Shown in pieces: positions 1 to 11,116 of a DNA stretch of 64,000 nucleotides. The translations under genes and the position numbers were made by a program. Below the pieces are notes generated by a model that was not told the DNA's origin, did not search any database, and worked only from the letters and a program-made list of their open reading frames with translations. The number at the start of each line of letters is the position of its first letter. Position 1 is the stretch's first letter. Source of the stretch: Cyprinodon diabolis (taxonomy: Eukaryota; Chordata; Actinopteri; Cyprinodontiformes; Cyprinodontidae); the NCBI GenBank assembly GCA_030533445.1, contig CM060068.1:15901479-15965478 (forward strand), read 5' to 3'.

Positions 1-479
1 GTAGTTTCTATGTCCCAAAAGATACTCATGGATCAGGGTGTCTGATTGGTTGAAGCTGCAGAGGCAAAAGTTACATTTTCTGAACTTAGACCTTCCCTTA
101 GACTTTGCATGTAAATCAGACGCTTTGAACCCCAAAACATGTTCAGTGTGAATGCAGCTTAAGACTTAAATTTTACTCCACAAACTCAGGGGAGCTGTGC
201 AAATCTAACTGCTGCAGAACAGCAGGATTCACCTTTGCCTTCTAATCTAAAGTACAATTAGTGAGAAAGACAGGTTGACTGTTACTCACCGGAGAAATCT
301 GCAACTTTATTTCAACTACAGAAAAAGATGAGATATGAGATCCTCTTCCACAAGCATCAGGAAGGACTGACAGAAAGTTTACACATAGCAACAGATTACT
401 GACCACTTTTGTCTTACCTTAGATGGGATGGCAGACTTCCATGGTGTGGGTTTGAGGACTGGTGTGGACCAGTGCTAAT
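1..479. other. Non-coding flank, nothing recognised
   Basis: No convincing ORF, splice-bounded exon or repeat is visible in this stretch. It is moderately AT-rich and could be intron or intergenic DNA of a gene to the left. Confidence 0.4.
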
Positions 480-1093
480 TTCATCAGCTTTCCTTATTTT
501 AGTCTTAGTCTTAGTCACAATGACCAAAATCAATTTTAGCCTTAGTCACATTTAGTCATTGCCTTCCCAATTTAGTCTTAGTCTCAGTCTAAATGAGGAA
601 AATCAATTTTAGTCTTAGTCAACAGACTTCCCTTCCTTCCCCAACGTCTGATTGGGCTGTGGTGTCAGTCATTATCATGCAGGTTGTTTTGTTGTCCTTC
701 GTGTTGTAAATGAAATGGCTCCATACATCCAGGCGTTGTTTTTTCGCCCAACTCCTCCAACAAACCATACATCGGTATCGGAGCCCAACGCTATGACTGC
801 AAAGTTGAGCTAGCCACGGTTAACTACTACCAGTGACCAGTATAAGCCCTCTGCTACTATTGACTGAGCGGCGCGAGAGACACTGTGGGACTGGCCACAG
901 TGTCAGCTGGACAAACAGGGCAAAAGTGCAGAATCTTCTATGAAGCTCAAGAAACACTAATATTAACAATTACAAAGTCGTTATAAACCATTACAGTTTT
1001 TAATGTCCATTTGTCCATGGCTTGTAAATTTCGTCTGGTCTTAGTCTCATTGACAAAAATTAATTTTTATTCTCGTCATTTATTTTCTGCAAA
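480..1093. repeat. TTAGTC-rich dispersed repeat, left part
   Basis: The motif TTTAGTCTTAGTC recurs around 495-620 and 1035-1080, with AATCAATTTTAG blocks between. This resembles the ends of abundant fish DNA-transposon-derived repeats (possibly hAT), but I see no terminal inverted repeat or transposase. The gypsy element at 1094 was inserted into it: the sequence continues at 9590 after a 4-bp duplication, with matching CGTC-rich text to about 9735. Confidence 0.4.
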
Positions 1094-2276
1094 TGTTACC
1101 CTGCAACCTCGGATGGCTGAGGGTAATGTGTGCGATGATCTTCCCTCAACGTGTGGTGCTGTGGTATGAGAAAGACGAAACACACATGTTGAGCTTCTTT
1201 ACCTTCAACCGGAAGATTTATTCTTCTTGTGTGTTCCAAACACTTCATGTACAACATTCTTCAGTAGAGGACCATTAGCTTCATTACATAAGAAATGGCT
1301 GTAATATACCTTTAAACCAAACAATCAACTTTTAACATACTCCATTTAGCATTATGAACTATGTCAAATGACAAAATTTATTTACAAATGGCTTCTCTGT
1401 CTAACCATATGAACTTTGTAGTTAGTGCTTTAAATCCAATGTCCCTTTTTGTATTTTACTATCAAAGTAGAAATGTACATTAAATGGTTTTTTTTAACTA
1501 TTTTAATAGCTTTTACCATTTTTAATCAGCATAAATAAAATGTATTTTAACATTTAAGCATCTTAGCTTTTAACAATAGTATTTTACATCTCACATAAAC
1601 TCCACTCTCAATATAAAACTGAAAAAGACACAATATTCCTTTAATGTGCTTCAGCCTTCAGCTTCACATATATTCTAAATATATGGCTTATCTGGTTTTT
1701 TGTAACAAACCCATAAAAAAGCATTAAATAAAATAAAGAAACCGAAATTATTTCCTTTGAGTGTGGACTCCTTCAAAAAGTGCAAAACACAGGTTCAGAT
1801 GAACTCCAGTCTTTTCAGCTAGCTCTAGCATATGTGAAGTTAGCTAACATTGGCTCTAATTAGCATTCTGAACTAGTCCCGTTTTGTACACAAAAACCAT
1901 CACAAATTGAACTACATGACTCATTAGTTGAGATTCAATTTAAGATCCTTTTCGACTCTTCAAGAGTACTAATATTGGTACATAAAACCATATTTATACT
2001 GACCTGTGGTATGAGAAAGACGAAACACACATGTTGAGCTTCTTTACCTTCAACCGGAAGATTTATTCTTCTTGTGTGTTCAGTCTTTTTCACACCGCCA
2101 ACGCGTCAGCGCCCCCTAGCGGCCGCGGCCGGAACTACATGGACTAAATGAATAACACCATATAATCTAATAAAATGAGAAATCAAAGACACAAAACGAC
2201 AAAAAATAATGTTGGGGTGCCTGTTTTCCAACTTCTTTGTTTTATCCACTAAAAACTGGCTTTTCACCCCTCTACA
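1094..2276 (-). repeat. Gypsy 3' LTR
   Basis: This 1183-bp copy matches 8407-9589 almost base for base. On the minus strand it starts TGTAGAGGGG and ends GGGTAACA. It lies downstream of the integrase end and so is the 3' LTR. Short ORFs inside it are shadows. Confidence 0.92.
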
Positions 2277-2287
2277 CTCTCCCTCAC
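2277..2287 (-). promoter_or_regulatory. Polypurine tract of the gypsy element
   Basis: On the minus strand the sequence immediately before the 3' LTR is GTGAGGGAGAG, nearly all purine. This is the usual place for plus-strand DNA priming in LTR elements. Confidence 0.6.
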
Positions 2288-2330
2288 TTAAAGAAATGTC
2301 TCCTGACATTAACAATTTCTTGGGTGAGTC

Positions 2331-5300
2331 TCATTGTATGGAAGGGTACTGCTGATACACATATGGATATGGAATATAGGGAAATGGCAGTAGACCAGAT
2401 GTCATTGTGAAGGGTTGGTTAAACAGCAACGGACTAACACCTGCACTCCAGCAGCTATATGATGGCTGGCCAAGGGTCTCGTATGTTAGTCTTTCTGTTG
2501 GTCTCCCTCTTCTCTCTGATCTCTGTATATCACTTTCCACTCTGTTTTCATCCATCTCCATCTGATCCTGCTCTCTTTCACACATCTCAGATCTTTCTTC
2601 AGTTTCAGAAGCATCTCTTTTATTGACAGTTGCTTCTCTGTCAGAGGGACAGAACTCCTCAGCCGTTGCACGCAGATTATTTTGATTTTCTTGGTTCTGT
2701 CTCATCAAAAGTTCTTGTTCAGGATTTTGAGTTTGGTCTGTCTGTAGTTGTTGTGGGTTTACAAATCCATAACACGGGATTCTGCTCCGGAGGTCATGGT
2801 GGTATGTGAACTCTTCTTCTTCCTCATCCGAGTTATGTATTTCAGATTCATTCTCGCAGCTTTCAGTTCGCTGATTTTTCTGTTTTGTCTGTTTTCTCAC
2901 AGGAAGTTCCTCTTCCAGAGGTAGGTCATTGACAGGCAGAAGCAGGTTTCTGTGAAGCAAACGCATGGTTTTGTTCCCTCTCTCTGGCTGCACTTTATAG
3001 ACAGGTCCATCCCCCACTCTTTCAATCACGCGGTACACTGTCTGCTCCCAGTATGAGCGGAGTTTACCTGGACCTCCCCTTTCTGAGAGGTTTTTAACCA
3101 AGACTCTATCGCCTGCCTGAAGAGTGACACCTCTGGCACGTCTGTCATATTGCTTTTTGCCTTTAGCTGAAGATTTTTGACTGTTGTTGGCAGCAATTTG
3201 GTACGCCATACGCATCCTTTCAGCCCACTTTTTAACAAAGGTTTGATGGTTGCAGTCTTCAGTCTCTCTCCTGGTGCCAAAGAGCAAATCAACTGGTAGG
3301 CACGGAGCCCTGCCATACAATAGGAAGAAAGGCGAGTATCCTGTCGCTTCATGCCTCGTGCAATTATATGCATGTACGATTTGTGGCAGATGATCTTTCC
3401 ATTCACTCTTTTTCTCCTCTTGTAATGTGCGCAACATCTGAAGAAGGGTACGATTCAGTCGCTCCACTGGATTGCACTGCGGATGATAGGGAGTAGTGCG
3501 TGAGTGAGAAATTCCTGAGAGCTGTTGTAATCTTCGGAATAAGCTATTCTCAAACTCACGTCCCTGATCATGATGTAGTTTCTCTGGGTACCCAAACCGA
3601 GGAATAAAATCTTGAAATATCTTTTCAGCTGCTGTCTTTCCGGATTTGTTTCTGGTTGGGTACGCTTGTGCAAATCGGGTGAAATGGTCAGCGACAACCA
3701 GGATATACTCGTATCCTCCTTTGCTTGGTTCCAGATGCAAATAATCAATAGAGACCATCTCAAATGGTGCGCTAGTTGTGATGGATCCCATTGGTGCTCT
3801 CTGTGGGACATTGGGATGTTTTTGTTTAATACATTGGCATTTCTTGGTCACATAATCCTCAATGTCTTGTTGCATGTTTGGCCAGTAAAAGCGTTCTCGA
3901 GCAAGATGAATCACCTTATCAGGCCCGACATGGCCCATGTCGTCATGCAAGCTCTTTAACACTAGTGGTTTGAGTTTGTCAGGGAGAACTAGCTGTCTGT
4001 TTTGTACTGTTCTCCGGAAAAGTAGTCCGTTTTCCACGACTAACTTGTTCCACTCGTACAACAGTCTCCTTGTTTCTTTATCCATGCTTCTTTTATCCTT
4101 TTCATTTGGACTCCAATTTATTTGTTTCAATGACACAATCTCTTTAATTGCTGTATCTTCTTGTTGCGCTTCCCTGATGTTTTCAGGCATGATGGTCATG
4201 ACACTGCCAAGTATGTTAGCATCATTTTCATCAACAAGTTGTAATGCAGCAATCCAGGGAACATCATTGCTTTGTGTTGCTTGGTTACCTTGCCACACTG
4301 CAGACACAACTTCAGGGGACACTGTCTCAGTATGATCTTTCATGTACTGTTCAAGGTCTACTGGGTGTCTGGACAACATATCTGCATCAGCATTCCTCTT
4401 CCCCGGTCTATACTTTATATCAAAGTGGAAGTCGGCTAATTCCCCAACCCACCTATGACCTACAGCATTTAGCCTGGCAGAACTCAAAATATAGGTCAGG
4501 GGATTGTTATCTGTATAGACCGTGAAAGTTGGTGCGTAATACAGATAGTCTCGAAACTTATCACAAATGGCCCACTTGAGTGCTAGGAACTCAAGTTTAC
4601 CTGAATGAAGGTGATAGTTACGTTCAGCAGGTGTTAAGGTTCTTGATCCGTAGCCAATAACACGCAGCTTGTTGTTTTGGGACTGATATAACACCGCTCC
4701 GAGTCCTTCATTTGACGCATCAGTATGCAAAACAAATGGACAATCAAAGTCGGGATAAGCTAAGATGGGCGGATTAATCAGCATCTCCACCAGCTTGGAA
4801 AGCACAGTCTGATGCTCAGTTGTCCATGTAACAGGTTTGCGAGAGGGAAGCTGACCTGTGTTTTCTTTCATTTTACAAACTCGACTCTTAGAAGTCTGGG
4901 GTTTGTTGTTCTTACTTGTGTCGGCTGAGCTTTGAAGGAGTTCAAACAGAGGTCTTGCAAGTCGTGAGAAATCCTGAATGAAGGATCGATAATAACTAAG
5001 GAAGCCTAGCAATGTCCGAACTTCTCCAACTGTGTGAGGCTTCTTCTCCTTCAGAGCTATTACAGCTTCCAAATCTTTTGGGTCGATCTGGACGCCTTCT
5101 CCTGAAACCATTCGTCCCAGATAACGAATTTGTCTCTTGAAAAGCTCACATTTGGCTGGTCGAAGTTTAATGCCATGTTGTCGCATTCTGCAGAAAACCT
5201 GTCTCAAATGGTCGACGTGTTCCTCAAATGTTTTTGAGTAACAGAGGACATCATCTAAATAGGGTACGCAGCACTCATCCCTGATGCCTTCTAATACGCC

Positions 5301-5924
5301 TTCCATACATCTCTGGAATGCAGCTGGTGCGTTGGTCAGTCCGAAGGGGATTCTTATCCATTCGTAGAGACCCCAAGGTGTGCTAAATGCTGTCAGATGC
5401 CTTGACTCCTCACTCACAAACCCTTGGTGATATGCACTCCCTTGGTCCAAAATGGAGAACCAGGAATTCCCTCCAAGACTGTCCAACAGATCTTGAATGC
5501 GTGGTAGTGGATGGCGATCAGGAGTGGTTTTACGGTTGAGCTCTCGGAAGTCAACACAAAGACGCAGGCTGTGGTCTTTCTTTCGCACGCAGACAACAGG
5601 TGAGGAGTATGCTGAAACTGACTTTCTAATCCACCCTCTATCCAAAAGGTTTGAGATATAATCCTTAACCTCTTTACAATGGCCGAGGAATAGAGTTATA
5701 ATTTTTTTGGACAGGGGTATTATCTGTTGTGGTGATCTGGAGCTGTAAACCAGGAATACATCCAATGTCGCCTTCTTCAGATGCAAACACATCCGATTCT
5801 TCATACAACATTTGGCGTACCATATCCTGTTCATGCTCAGAGAGATGATCCAGATTAACATTTGGATGCCATTTCTCTTGTACATGAGCAGGTGTATGGT
5901 TTCCCTTTTTAGTGGAGTCCCCAT
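2331..5924 (-). CDS. Gypsy pol: reverse transcriptase, RNase H, integrase
   Basis: The ORF is 1197 codons. Residues 1 to about 80 overlap the protease frame and look non-homologous; real RT sequence starts about residue 85. The RT has its first catalytic Asp near 160 ([11 protein letters not shown]) and the YLDD box at 222-225. RNase H begins at HTDAS (about 400), with a second acidic site at YTDNN (about 470). Integrase follows, with an HHCC-like N-domain and a D,D-E core ([25 protein letters not shown]). The zinc motif reads C-x-C (KKCQCIKQ) where CxxC is usual, so a residue seems to be missing. A charged tail follows and there is no chromodomain. The product would copy element RNA to DNA and integrate it. 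This frame equals the gag frame, while the protease between them is in another frame. Confidence 0.88.
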   Translation of the reverse strand: MGTPLKRETIHLLMYKRNGIQMLIWIISLSMNRIWYAKCCMKNRMCLHLKKATLDVFLVYSSRSPQQIIPLSKKIITLFLGHCKEVKDYISNLLDRGWIRKSVSAYSSPVVCVRKKDHSLRLCVDFRELNRKTTPDRHPLPRIQDLLDSLGGNSWFSILDQGSAYHQGFVSEESRHLTAFSTPWGLYEWIRIPFGLTNAPAAFQRCMEGVLEGIRDECCVPYLDDVLCYSKTFEEHVDHLRQVFCRMRQHGIKLRPAKCELFKRQIRYLGRMVSGEGVQIDPKDLEAVIALKEKKPHTVGEVRTLLGFLSYYRSFIQDFSRLARPLFELLQSSADTSKNNKPQTSKSRVCKMKENTGQLPSRKPVTWTTEHQTVLSKLVEMLINPPILAYPDFDCPFVLHTDASNEGLGAVLYQSQNNKLRVIGYGSRTLTPAERNYHLHSGKLEFLALKWAICDKFRDYLYYAPTFTVYTDNNPLTYILSSARLNAVGHRWVGELADFHFDIKYRPGKRNADADMLSRHPVDLEQYMKDHTETVSPEVVSAVWQGNQATQSNDVPWIAALQLVDENDANILGSVMTIMPENIREAQQEDTAIKEIVSLKQINWSPNEKDKRSMDKETRRLLYEWNKLVVENGLLFRRTVQNRQLVLPDKLKPLVLKSLHDDMGHVGPDKVIHLARERFYWPNMQQDIEDYVTKKCQCIKQKHPNVPQRAPMGSITTSAPFEMVSIDYLHLEPSKGGYEYILVVADHFTRFAQAYPTRNKSGKTAAEKIFQDFIPRFGYPEKLHHDQGREFENSLFRRLQQLSGISHSRTTPYHPQCNPVERLNRTLLQMLRTLQEEKKSEWKDHLPQIVHAYNCTRHEATGYSPFFLLYGRAPCLPVDLLFGTRRETEDCNHQTFVKKWAERMRMAYQIAANNSQKSSAKGKKQYDRRARGVTLQAGDRVLVKNLSERGGPGKLRSYWEQTVYRVIERVGDGPVYKVQPERGNKTMRLLHRNLLLPVNDLPLEEELPVRKQTKQKNQRTESCENESEIHNSDEEEEEFTYHHDLRSRIPCYGFVNPQQLQTDQTQNPEQELLMRQNQENQNNLRATAEEFCPSDREATVNKRDASETEERSEMCEREQDQMEMDENRVESDIQRSERRGRPTERLTYETLGQPSYSCWSAGVSPLLFNQPFTMTSGLLPFPYIPYPYVYQQYPSIQ

Positions 5925-6993
5925 TATTTAGCGAGTTCACATGGGCGGCGCACAAGGGTGGATCACTCTGTCCACCAACATGTTCATGAGGTGATAGAGA
6001 GATGTTTATAGATTTGGTTCCATCAATTTCCTCAATGACTCCTAAAGCTGTCATTGGAGGTAAGAAAATGTCATGGTTGGTTGAATTCTGGACTGGAATT
6101 TTCACCATTTTTGAAGCTCCAACAGGTACATCAACCAAAGCAGGAAATAATTCCAACCCTTCTGGCACAATACTCTGTATGTCTGGTTCAAACAACATTA
6201 CTCCTCCTCCTGGAAACGTTCTGATGCGACATTTCACTTCACAGATTTGGCCGCTTTGAACATTAAGACCCTTCTTTCCAACTCTCACTGCTGAACTCTT
6301 TGATTCTTCCTGAGACGGCATAGTGCAAACCACAGAGACCAGAGTTTCGACACTACTTTTTTGAATTCTCAAAGCCTCTGACAGTAACTCCACCAAGTTG
6401 ATGGTGTTTGTCTGGTCAGTGTTTCCCATTATGATTTCTTGTATCACATTAAAACCTAGCAACGGGCTGCTTATACTCTCTTGACTTACAAGCAACGGAA
6501 CATAGAGAGCCACAGAACCATATTTGATACTTTTGATTCTGAGTCGGACTTCTATCCATCCATCAAATGGCACCTCGGTTCCATTTGCTGCTGTGACTTT
6601 GAGAGGGTGTTCTGGTAGTAGGCTCTCAAGAGGTTGGATTGTTACATTTGGTAGAGCTTTCTGTACCCATGACTTCTCCACTATGCTCACTTGTGCCCCA
6701 CTGTCCAATAGCATCTGCAACTCGGCCCCATTTAGTTGGCATGTCACAGTGCATCTACCACCAATCAGCTGGGCAACATGTTTCTTCTTAGTAGAGCTAT
6801 TTTGTTTGATGAGCCTGGCAGACGATGGTGCGCCCTCTTGAGGATGCAGCTTTGGAGTGAGATGGGACCCTGCTTTCGCTCTGGTCACTGGTGGTCCCGT
6901 CCCAGCGACCTCGCCCAGTTTCCCGACAGATTGTTCTTCATCAAACAGCCAATTGCTCTGTGTCCCTCTTTCCCACACCTGAAACAGTGGCAA
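5674..6993 (-). CDS. Gypsy protease and pre-RT region
   Basis: The ORF is 439 codons. It overlaps the end of gag by 109 nt in the -1 frame, as expected for -1 frameshift expression, so its first Met is not a real start. The aspartic protease active site is at about residues 96-101 (LDSGAQVS). The frame stays collinear with gypsy polyproteins up to the sequence just before RT and stops at 5674-5676. RT resumes at the same point in another frame, so a small indel near 5675-5690 is likely, although a second programmed shift cannot be excluded. The protease would cleave the Gag-Pol precursor in the particle. Confidence 0.82.
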   Translation of the reverse strand: MPLFQVWERGTQSNWLFDEEQSVGKLGEVAGTGPPVTRAKAGSHLTPKLHPQEGAPSSARLIKQNSSTKKKHVAQLIGGRCTVTCQLNGAELQMLLDSGAQVSIVEKSWVQKALPNVTIQPLESLLPEHPLKVTAANGTEVPFDGWIEVRLRIKSIKYGSVALYVPLLVSQESISSPLLGFNVIQEIIMGNTDQTNTINLVELLSEALRIQKSSVETLVSVVCTMPSQEESKSSAVRVGKKGLNVQSGQICEVKCRIRTFPGGGVMLFEPDIQSIVPEGLELFPALVDVPVGASKMVKIPVQNSTNHDIFLPPMTALGVIEEIDGTKSINISLSPHEHVGGQSDPPLCAAHVNSLNNGDSTKKGNHTPAHVQEKWHPNVNLDHLSEHEQDMVRQMLYEESDVFASEEGDIGCIPGLQLQITTTDNTPVQKNYNSIPRPL

Positions 6994-8162
6994 CAGCTAT
7001 CCTTTCCTTGGGAGACACATTGCTGACATCTTCGTTTAGCGTCTGACTTTGCTGGCTGGTTTTGGTGGGGAAAAGGTGTGTGAATGTTTTCAGTCCCTGA
7101 ACCAACAATAGGTGTTAAAGCCTTTTCTAAACTTTTGGTCAGTGATGAAACCTGTGCTGTTAGCTCTTGTATGGCAGTACGATTAGCTTGGACTTCTGCC
7201 TGCATCTGAACTGCATTCTGACTTTTCTTGTCCATCTGCACTGTACTGACACTAACTGCTTTTGGTTTGAGAGCCTGACCTAGTCTATTCTGTCTCTCTG
7301 TGTCTTCACCTACTGACTTTGTTATCACTTCCAGGATAAAGTCATCAGTGACTTCCTCATCTGAAAGGTGGGGTTTGAGATCTTGTCGGACATATGAATA
7401 TTTTTCATGTATGCCCTGATAGAGTGAATGTAGGAACACTCCCTGAACTAATTTCTTGTCATACTGGAAACCTGTGCTTACTTTAGAAGCAAAAACCACA
7501 CGCTGTTTTAACCCCATCAGTCTATACATAAACTGTTGTGGACCTTCTTTATCGTGTTGTCTTGCGTTGCTCAGTTCTTGAAATAATTCAGTACTGTTCT
7601 TATCTTTAAGGTGCGCTCTGAGAAAACGCTTCAGCTCAGTTACAGTCAGAGTATCTTTTGTAATCAGCATATCTTTAAATGTACCCGGTTTAATTATTCT
7701 GAGAACTGTCCTAATAATCTCAGCCTCAGTGAAACCTTCACTCAATCCTTCATCAATTTGCTTACACAAACAGTTAAAACTCACATCTGAGTCAGAATCT
7801 GAGATCTGACCAGCATGAATCCGAAATTCTCTTCGTGGAAGTAATGCAGCAACATCTGTCAATTTTACTAACCCGGTTACCTGATCAGCAACAACTGGTG
7901 ATGACACTGTCTTACTCGACGCTGATGCTGCTACAATCTGCTCAGTCTCGTTCACTGATGCCACTTTGTCTACAACCACTGAATGATGCTGGTTCTCTGT
8001 TTCTTGTGCTGACAGTAGCTCATCAACGAGGTCACGAAACACCAGCAGGCGCGACATCCCTTGGTCCTCCAAATTCCTCAATCGTTTACTTCTTAAAAAG
8101 TCAACAATGAAGTCATAGAGTTCCACTTCGGACGACTCCTCCCCTGGTGCGTCTTCTCCCAC
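6885..8162 (-). CDS. Gypsy gag (capsid and nucleocapsid)
   Basis: The ORF is 425 codons. A retrotransposon capsid-like region spans about residues 110-290 (for example FLHSLYQGIHEKY), then a coiled-coil-prone stretch about 315-350. A CCHC zinc knuckle ([14 protein letters not shown]) near residue 395 would bind element RNA. The start is uncertain: the listed first codon is GTG, the frame is open further upstream to a TAG near 8250, and the first in-frame ATG is only at 8057. This copy may have lost its start or use a non-AUG start. Gag assembles the cytoplasmic particle. Confidence 0.82.
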   Translation of the reverse strand: MGEDAPGEESSEVELYDFIVDFLRSKRLRNLEDQGMSRLLVFRDLVDELLSAQETENQHHSVVVDKVASVNETEQIVAASASSKTVSSPVVADQVTGLVKLTDVAALLPRREFRIHAGQISDSDSDVSFNCLCKQIDEGLSEGFTEAEIIRTVLRIIKPGTFKDMLITKDTLTVTELKRFLRAHLKDKNSTELFQELSNARQHDKEGPQQFMYRLMGLKQRVVFASKVSTGFQYDKKLVQGVFLHSLYQGIHEKYSYVRQDLKPHLSDEEVTDDFILEVITKSVGEDTERQNRLGQALKPKAVSVSTVQMDKKSQNAVQMQAEVQANRTAIQELTAQVSSLTKSLEKALTPIVGSGTENIHTPFPHQNQPAKSDAKRRCQQCVSQGKDSCCHCFRCGKEGHRAIGCLMKNNLSGNWARSLGRDHQ

Positions 8163-8384
8163 CTCATCTTGGCAAGATACTGCTAGTTGGTGAAGCAGCT
8201 CTCTTCTGGCGTCATCAATCAGTTGGTGAAGCAGCTGCTGGATCTACCACTGAAGCTCATGTAGCGTCGTCATCTCTGGATACCTGATGTCTTGCCCTTA
8301 GAGCATCAGTTCATGTAACATAAGGTCAGGATCCCAAGGTTGTTGTTTATTTTTTTAGATAGCACCAAGCCAGCAGGAGGTGCT

Positions 8385-8402
8385 ATCCCGGACGAGCCCC
8401 CA
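8385..8402 (-). promoter_or_regulatory. Primer binding site, tRNA-Pro type
   Basis: On the minus strand, four bases after the 5' LTR, the sequence reads TGGGGGCTCGTCCGGGAT. This is the 18-nt complement of the tRNA-Pro 3' end, the same primer site known from murine leukaemia-type gammaretroviruses. It would prime minus-strand DNA synthesis. Confidence 0.88.
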
Positions 8403-8406
8403 AATT

Positions 8407-9589
8407 TGTTACCCTGCAACCTCGGATGGCTGAGGGTAATGTGTGCGATGATCTTCCCTCAACGTGTGGTGCTGTGGTATGAGAAAGACGAAACACACAT
8501 GTTGAGCTTCTTTACCTTCAACCGGAAGATTTATTCTTCTTGTGTGTTCCAAACACTTCATGTACAACATTCTTCAGTAGAGGACCATTAGCTTCATTAC
8601 ATAAGAAATGGCTGTAATATACCTTTAAACCAAACAATCAACTTTTAACATACTCCATTTAGCATTATGAACTATGTCAAATGACAAAATTTATTTACAA
8701 ATGGCTTCTCTGTCTAACCATATGAACTTTGTAGTTAGTGCTTTAAATCCAATGTCCCTTTTTGTATTTTACTATCAAAGTAGAAATGTACATTAAATGG
8801 TTTTTTTTAACTATTTTAATAGCTTTTACCATTTTTAATCAGCATAAATAAAATGTATTTTAACATTTAAGCATCTTAGCTTTTAACAATAGTATTTTAC
8901 ATCTCACATAAACTCCACTCTCAATATAAAACTGAAAAAGACACAATATTCCTTTAATGTGCTTCAGCCTTCAGCTTCACATATATTCTAAATATATGGC
9001 TTATCTGGTTTTTTGTAACAAACCCATAAAAAAGCATTAAATAAAATAAAGAAACCGAAATTATTTCCTTTGAGTGTGGACTCCTTCAAAAAGTGCAAAA
9101 CACAGGTTCAGATGAACTCCAGTCTTTTCAGCTAGCTCTAGCATATGTGAAGTTAGCTAACACTGGCTCTAATTAGCATTCTGAACTAGTCCCGTTTTGT
9201 ACACAAAAACCATCACAAATTGAACTACATGACTCATTAGTTGAGATTCAATTTAAGATCCTTTTCGACTCTTCAAGAGTACTAATATTGGTACATAAAA
9301 CCATATTTATACTGACCTGTGGTATGAGAAAGACGAAACACACATGTTGAGCTTCTTTACCTTCAACCGGAAGATTTATTCTTCTTGTGTGTTCAGTCTT
9401 TTTCACACCGCCAACGCGTAAGCGCCCCCTAGCGGCCGCGGCCGGAACTACATGGACTAAATGAATAACACCATATAATCTAATAAAATGAGAAATCAAA
9501 GACACAAAACGACAAAAAATAATGTTGGGGTGCCTGTTTTCCAACTTCTTTGTTTTATCCACTAAAAACTGGCTTTTCACCCCTCTACA
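8407..9589 (-). repeat. Gypsy 5' LTR
   Basis: This 1183-bp repeat is identical in length to the copy at 1094-2276. It lies upstream of gag on the minus strand and therefore carries the element promoter. Confidence 0.92.
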
Positions 9590-10934
9590 CAAACAATTTT
9601 TGAGCATCATCGTCTCATTATCGTCAGGGGAAAAAGGGGCGTTAACAATATTTTCATCACCGTCCTGGTTGAAGAAATTACCACTGGTGTGGACTAAATT
9701 ATAGACCACCTCCCCGAATCTTTCTGCTAACATGTATTTTATTCTTCAGTTATTTATGTGGGTTTGCCACCTTTGCTCGTCCCTTGAATCCTTCTCTGCT
9801 ACCAACATGACTTTATTAAGATAACTTCCAAGCTTCTACATGAACTGTGGGAATTAAACTTCACAGTTGTCTTTCAGAGTAGATTTGATAACGATGGGAT
9901 CTTTCTTTGGATCTCTGCCTCCTTGATCGTCTACGATGTCTCTCAACACAGAATACTACTCTTACTCAGCCTTCTTTTAATTCTCATTCATTCCCTGATT
10001 GTGCTTGTAGAATGATGGCAATACAACTTGCATAGTGGACATTTGGATCACCAACACAGTGGATCGGAGTTCTGTGGCTGTATCCCAATCCTCATGACAA
10101 TGTAGGAGAGCTGACATCTTTGCTACAGATAGGGAGCTCACTCAAGGGGGTTGTTTTGTCAGATGCTTTTGCCTTGTCAACTCAAAAGATTTTAACCAGT
10201 AAAGGCGGCTATATAGTAAATGTCAAATATTGTCTGCACTAAGCAGTCTCAAGCAGCTGTTTCTTCAAAATAATAAATAAAATACACAGAAGATAAAAAA
10301 ACAACATTTTAAACCAAGAACTATTTAAAAATGCCTTATCTTACCAATATTTGTTTTCTCATATAATTTTCTTACTCTTAGTTAGCATTATAAAAGAAAT
10401 TACTATATAAAATCTACATACACACTCAATAGAATCACGAAAATTTTAATATTTTGATTAGGCAAACCTTCTAATCAAATATTATTTTGCCAAATGTTTT
10501 ATTTTATTGACCCAATTCCAAAAATCTTCAAGATAAACTTTTGTTTTCAAATATAAAATCCATTCTGAACTTAATTTGTCTCTTCCTATGTGTAGATAGT
10601 GGCTGATTCGTTTAATAGCTTTTTACTACTTTGTTAAGGTTTTGTGACTTAAATATGTTTGACCTGGACTTTTTCAAATAAATTATTTTATGTTGAAAGT
10701 AGGTTTTTGTGAATTGATTCCATATTTGTACAGATTTAACTGTTTAACAATTATTGAAATTTGAATTATCTTTCAATTCTTGTTCTAAAACAAAGGCAGT
10801 TGGGTGTATATTTACAAAGCAGAACATGTGTGTTTGAAATATATTTTATTAAATATTAAACACCTTGAAGTTGCAACAATAACATCGTCTTTAAAACCAT
10901 TTTTCTTATCTCTTTATTTTTAAACTGCAATATT
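9590..10934. other. Intergenic DNA upstream of the host gene
   Basis: To about 9735 this continues the repeat interrupted by the gypsy insertion. From there to 10934 it is AT-rich with no ORF or exon that I can support. It is the distal upstream flank of the gene whose promoter follows. Confidence 0.5.
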
Positions 10935-10962
10935 GAAACTGAAAGTAAAACAAAGTGAAAGT
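10935..10962 (+). promoter_or_regulatory. ISRE-like element
   Basis: GAAACTGAAAGT (10935-10946) fits the GAAANNGAAA core of interferon-stimulated response elements bound by ISGF3/IRF factors. A second half-match, AAAGTGAAAGT, follows at 10952-10962. It lies about 90 bp upstream of a TATA-like box and about 120 bp upstream of a likely first exon, so it suggests interferon-inducible transcription of the downstream gene. Motif match only; no functional evidence. Confidence 0.65.
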
Positions 10963-11028
10963 AACTGGTCTTGTTCAGCAGAACTGCAGAGTTTACTGTA
11001 AGTCACATGGTCAATGGGCGTGATGAGG

Positions 11029-11038
11029 TATTTATAAA
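11029..11038 (+). promoter_or_regulatory. TATA-like box
   Basis: TATTTATAAA lies about 25-30 bp upstream of a region of mixed composition (from about 11056) that ends at a good splice donor. Confidence 0.55.
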
Positions 11039-11055
11039 AAAAAAATTAAAAAAAC

Positions 11056-11116
11056 AGCCTCCGTCAGTCTGCACAACACCACAGACAGAGTGATCAGAAG
11101 ACTGTCAGCTCTTCAG
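11056..11116 (+). other. Exon 1, 5' untranslated (predicted)
   Basis: A non-AT-rich segment after the TATA box ends in TCTTCAG followed by GTAATC at 11117, a good donor. It contains no ATG in a useful frame. The start is placed from the TATA spacing and is approximate. It would splice to 13077. Confidence 0.5.

Larger units (their letters stand above)
1094..9589 (-). mobile_element. Ty3/gypsy LTR retrotransposon, nearly complete, recent
   Basis: Two 1183-bp direct repeats (1094-2276 and 8407-9589) bound a 6.1-kb interior coding on the minus strand in the order gag, protease, reverse transcriptase, RNase H, integrase. LTR ends are TG...CA and the flanks share CAAA (1090-1093 and 9590-9593), a 4-bp target duplication. 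I noticed only two LTR differences by eye (near 1850/9163 and 2107/9420), so insertion is recent. A tRNA-Pro primer site and a purine tract sit where expected. The frame changes twice along the coding interior, and the change between protease and RT looks like a lesion in this copy. The domain order is that of gypsy rather than copia; no chromodomain or env is seen. The clade is not resolved. Confidence 0.9.
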
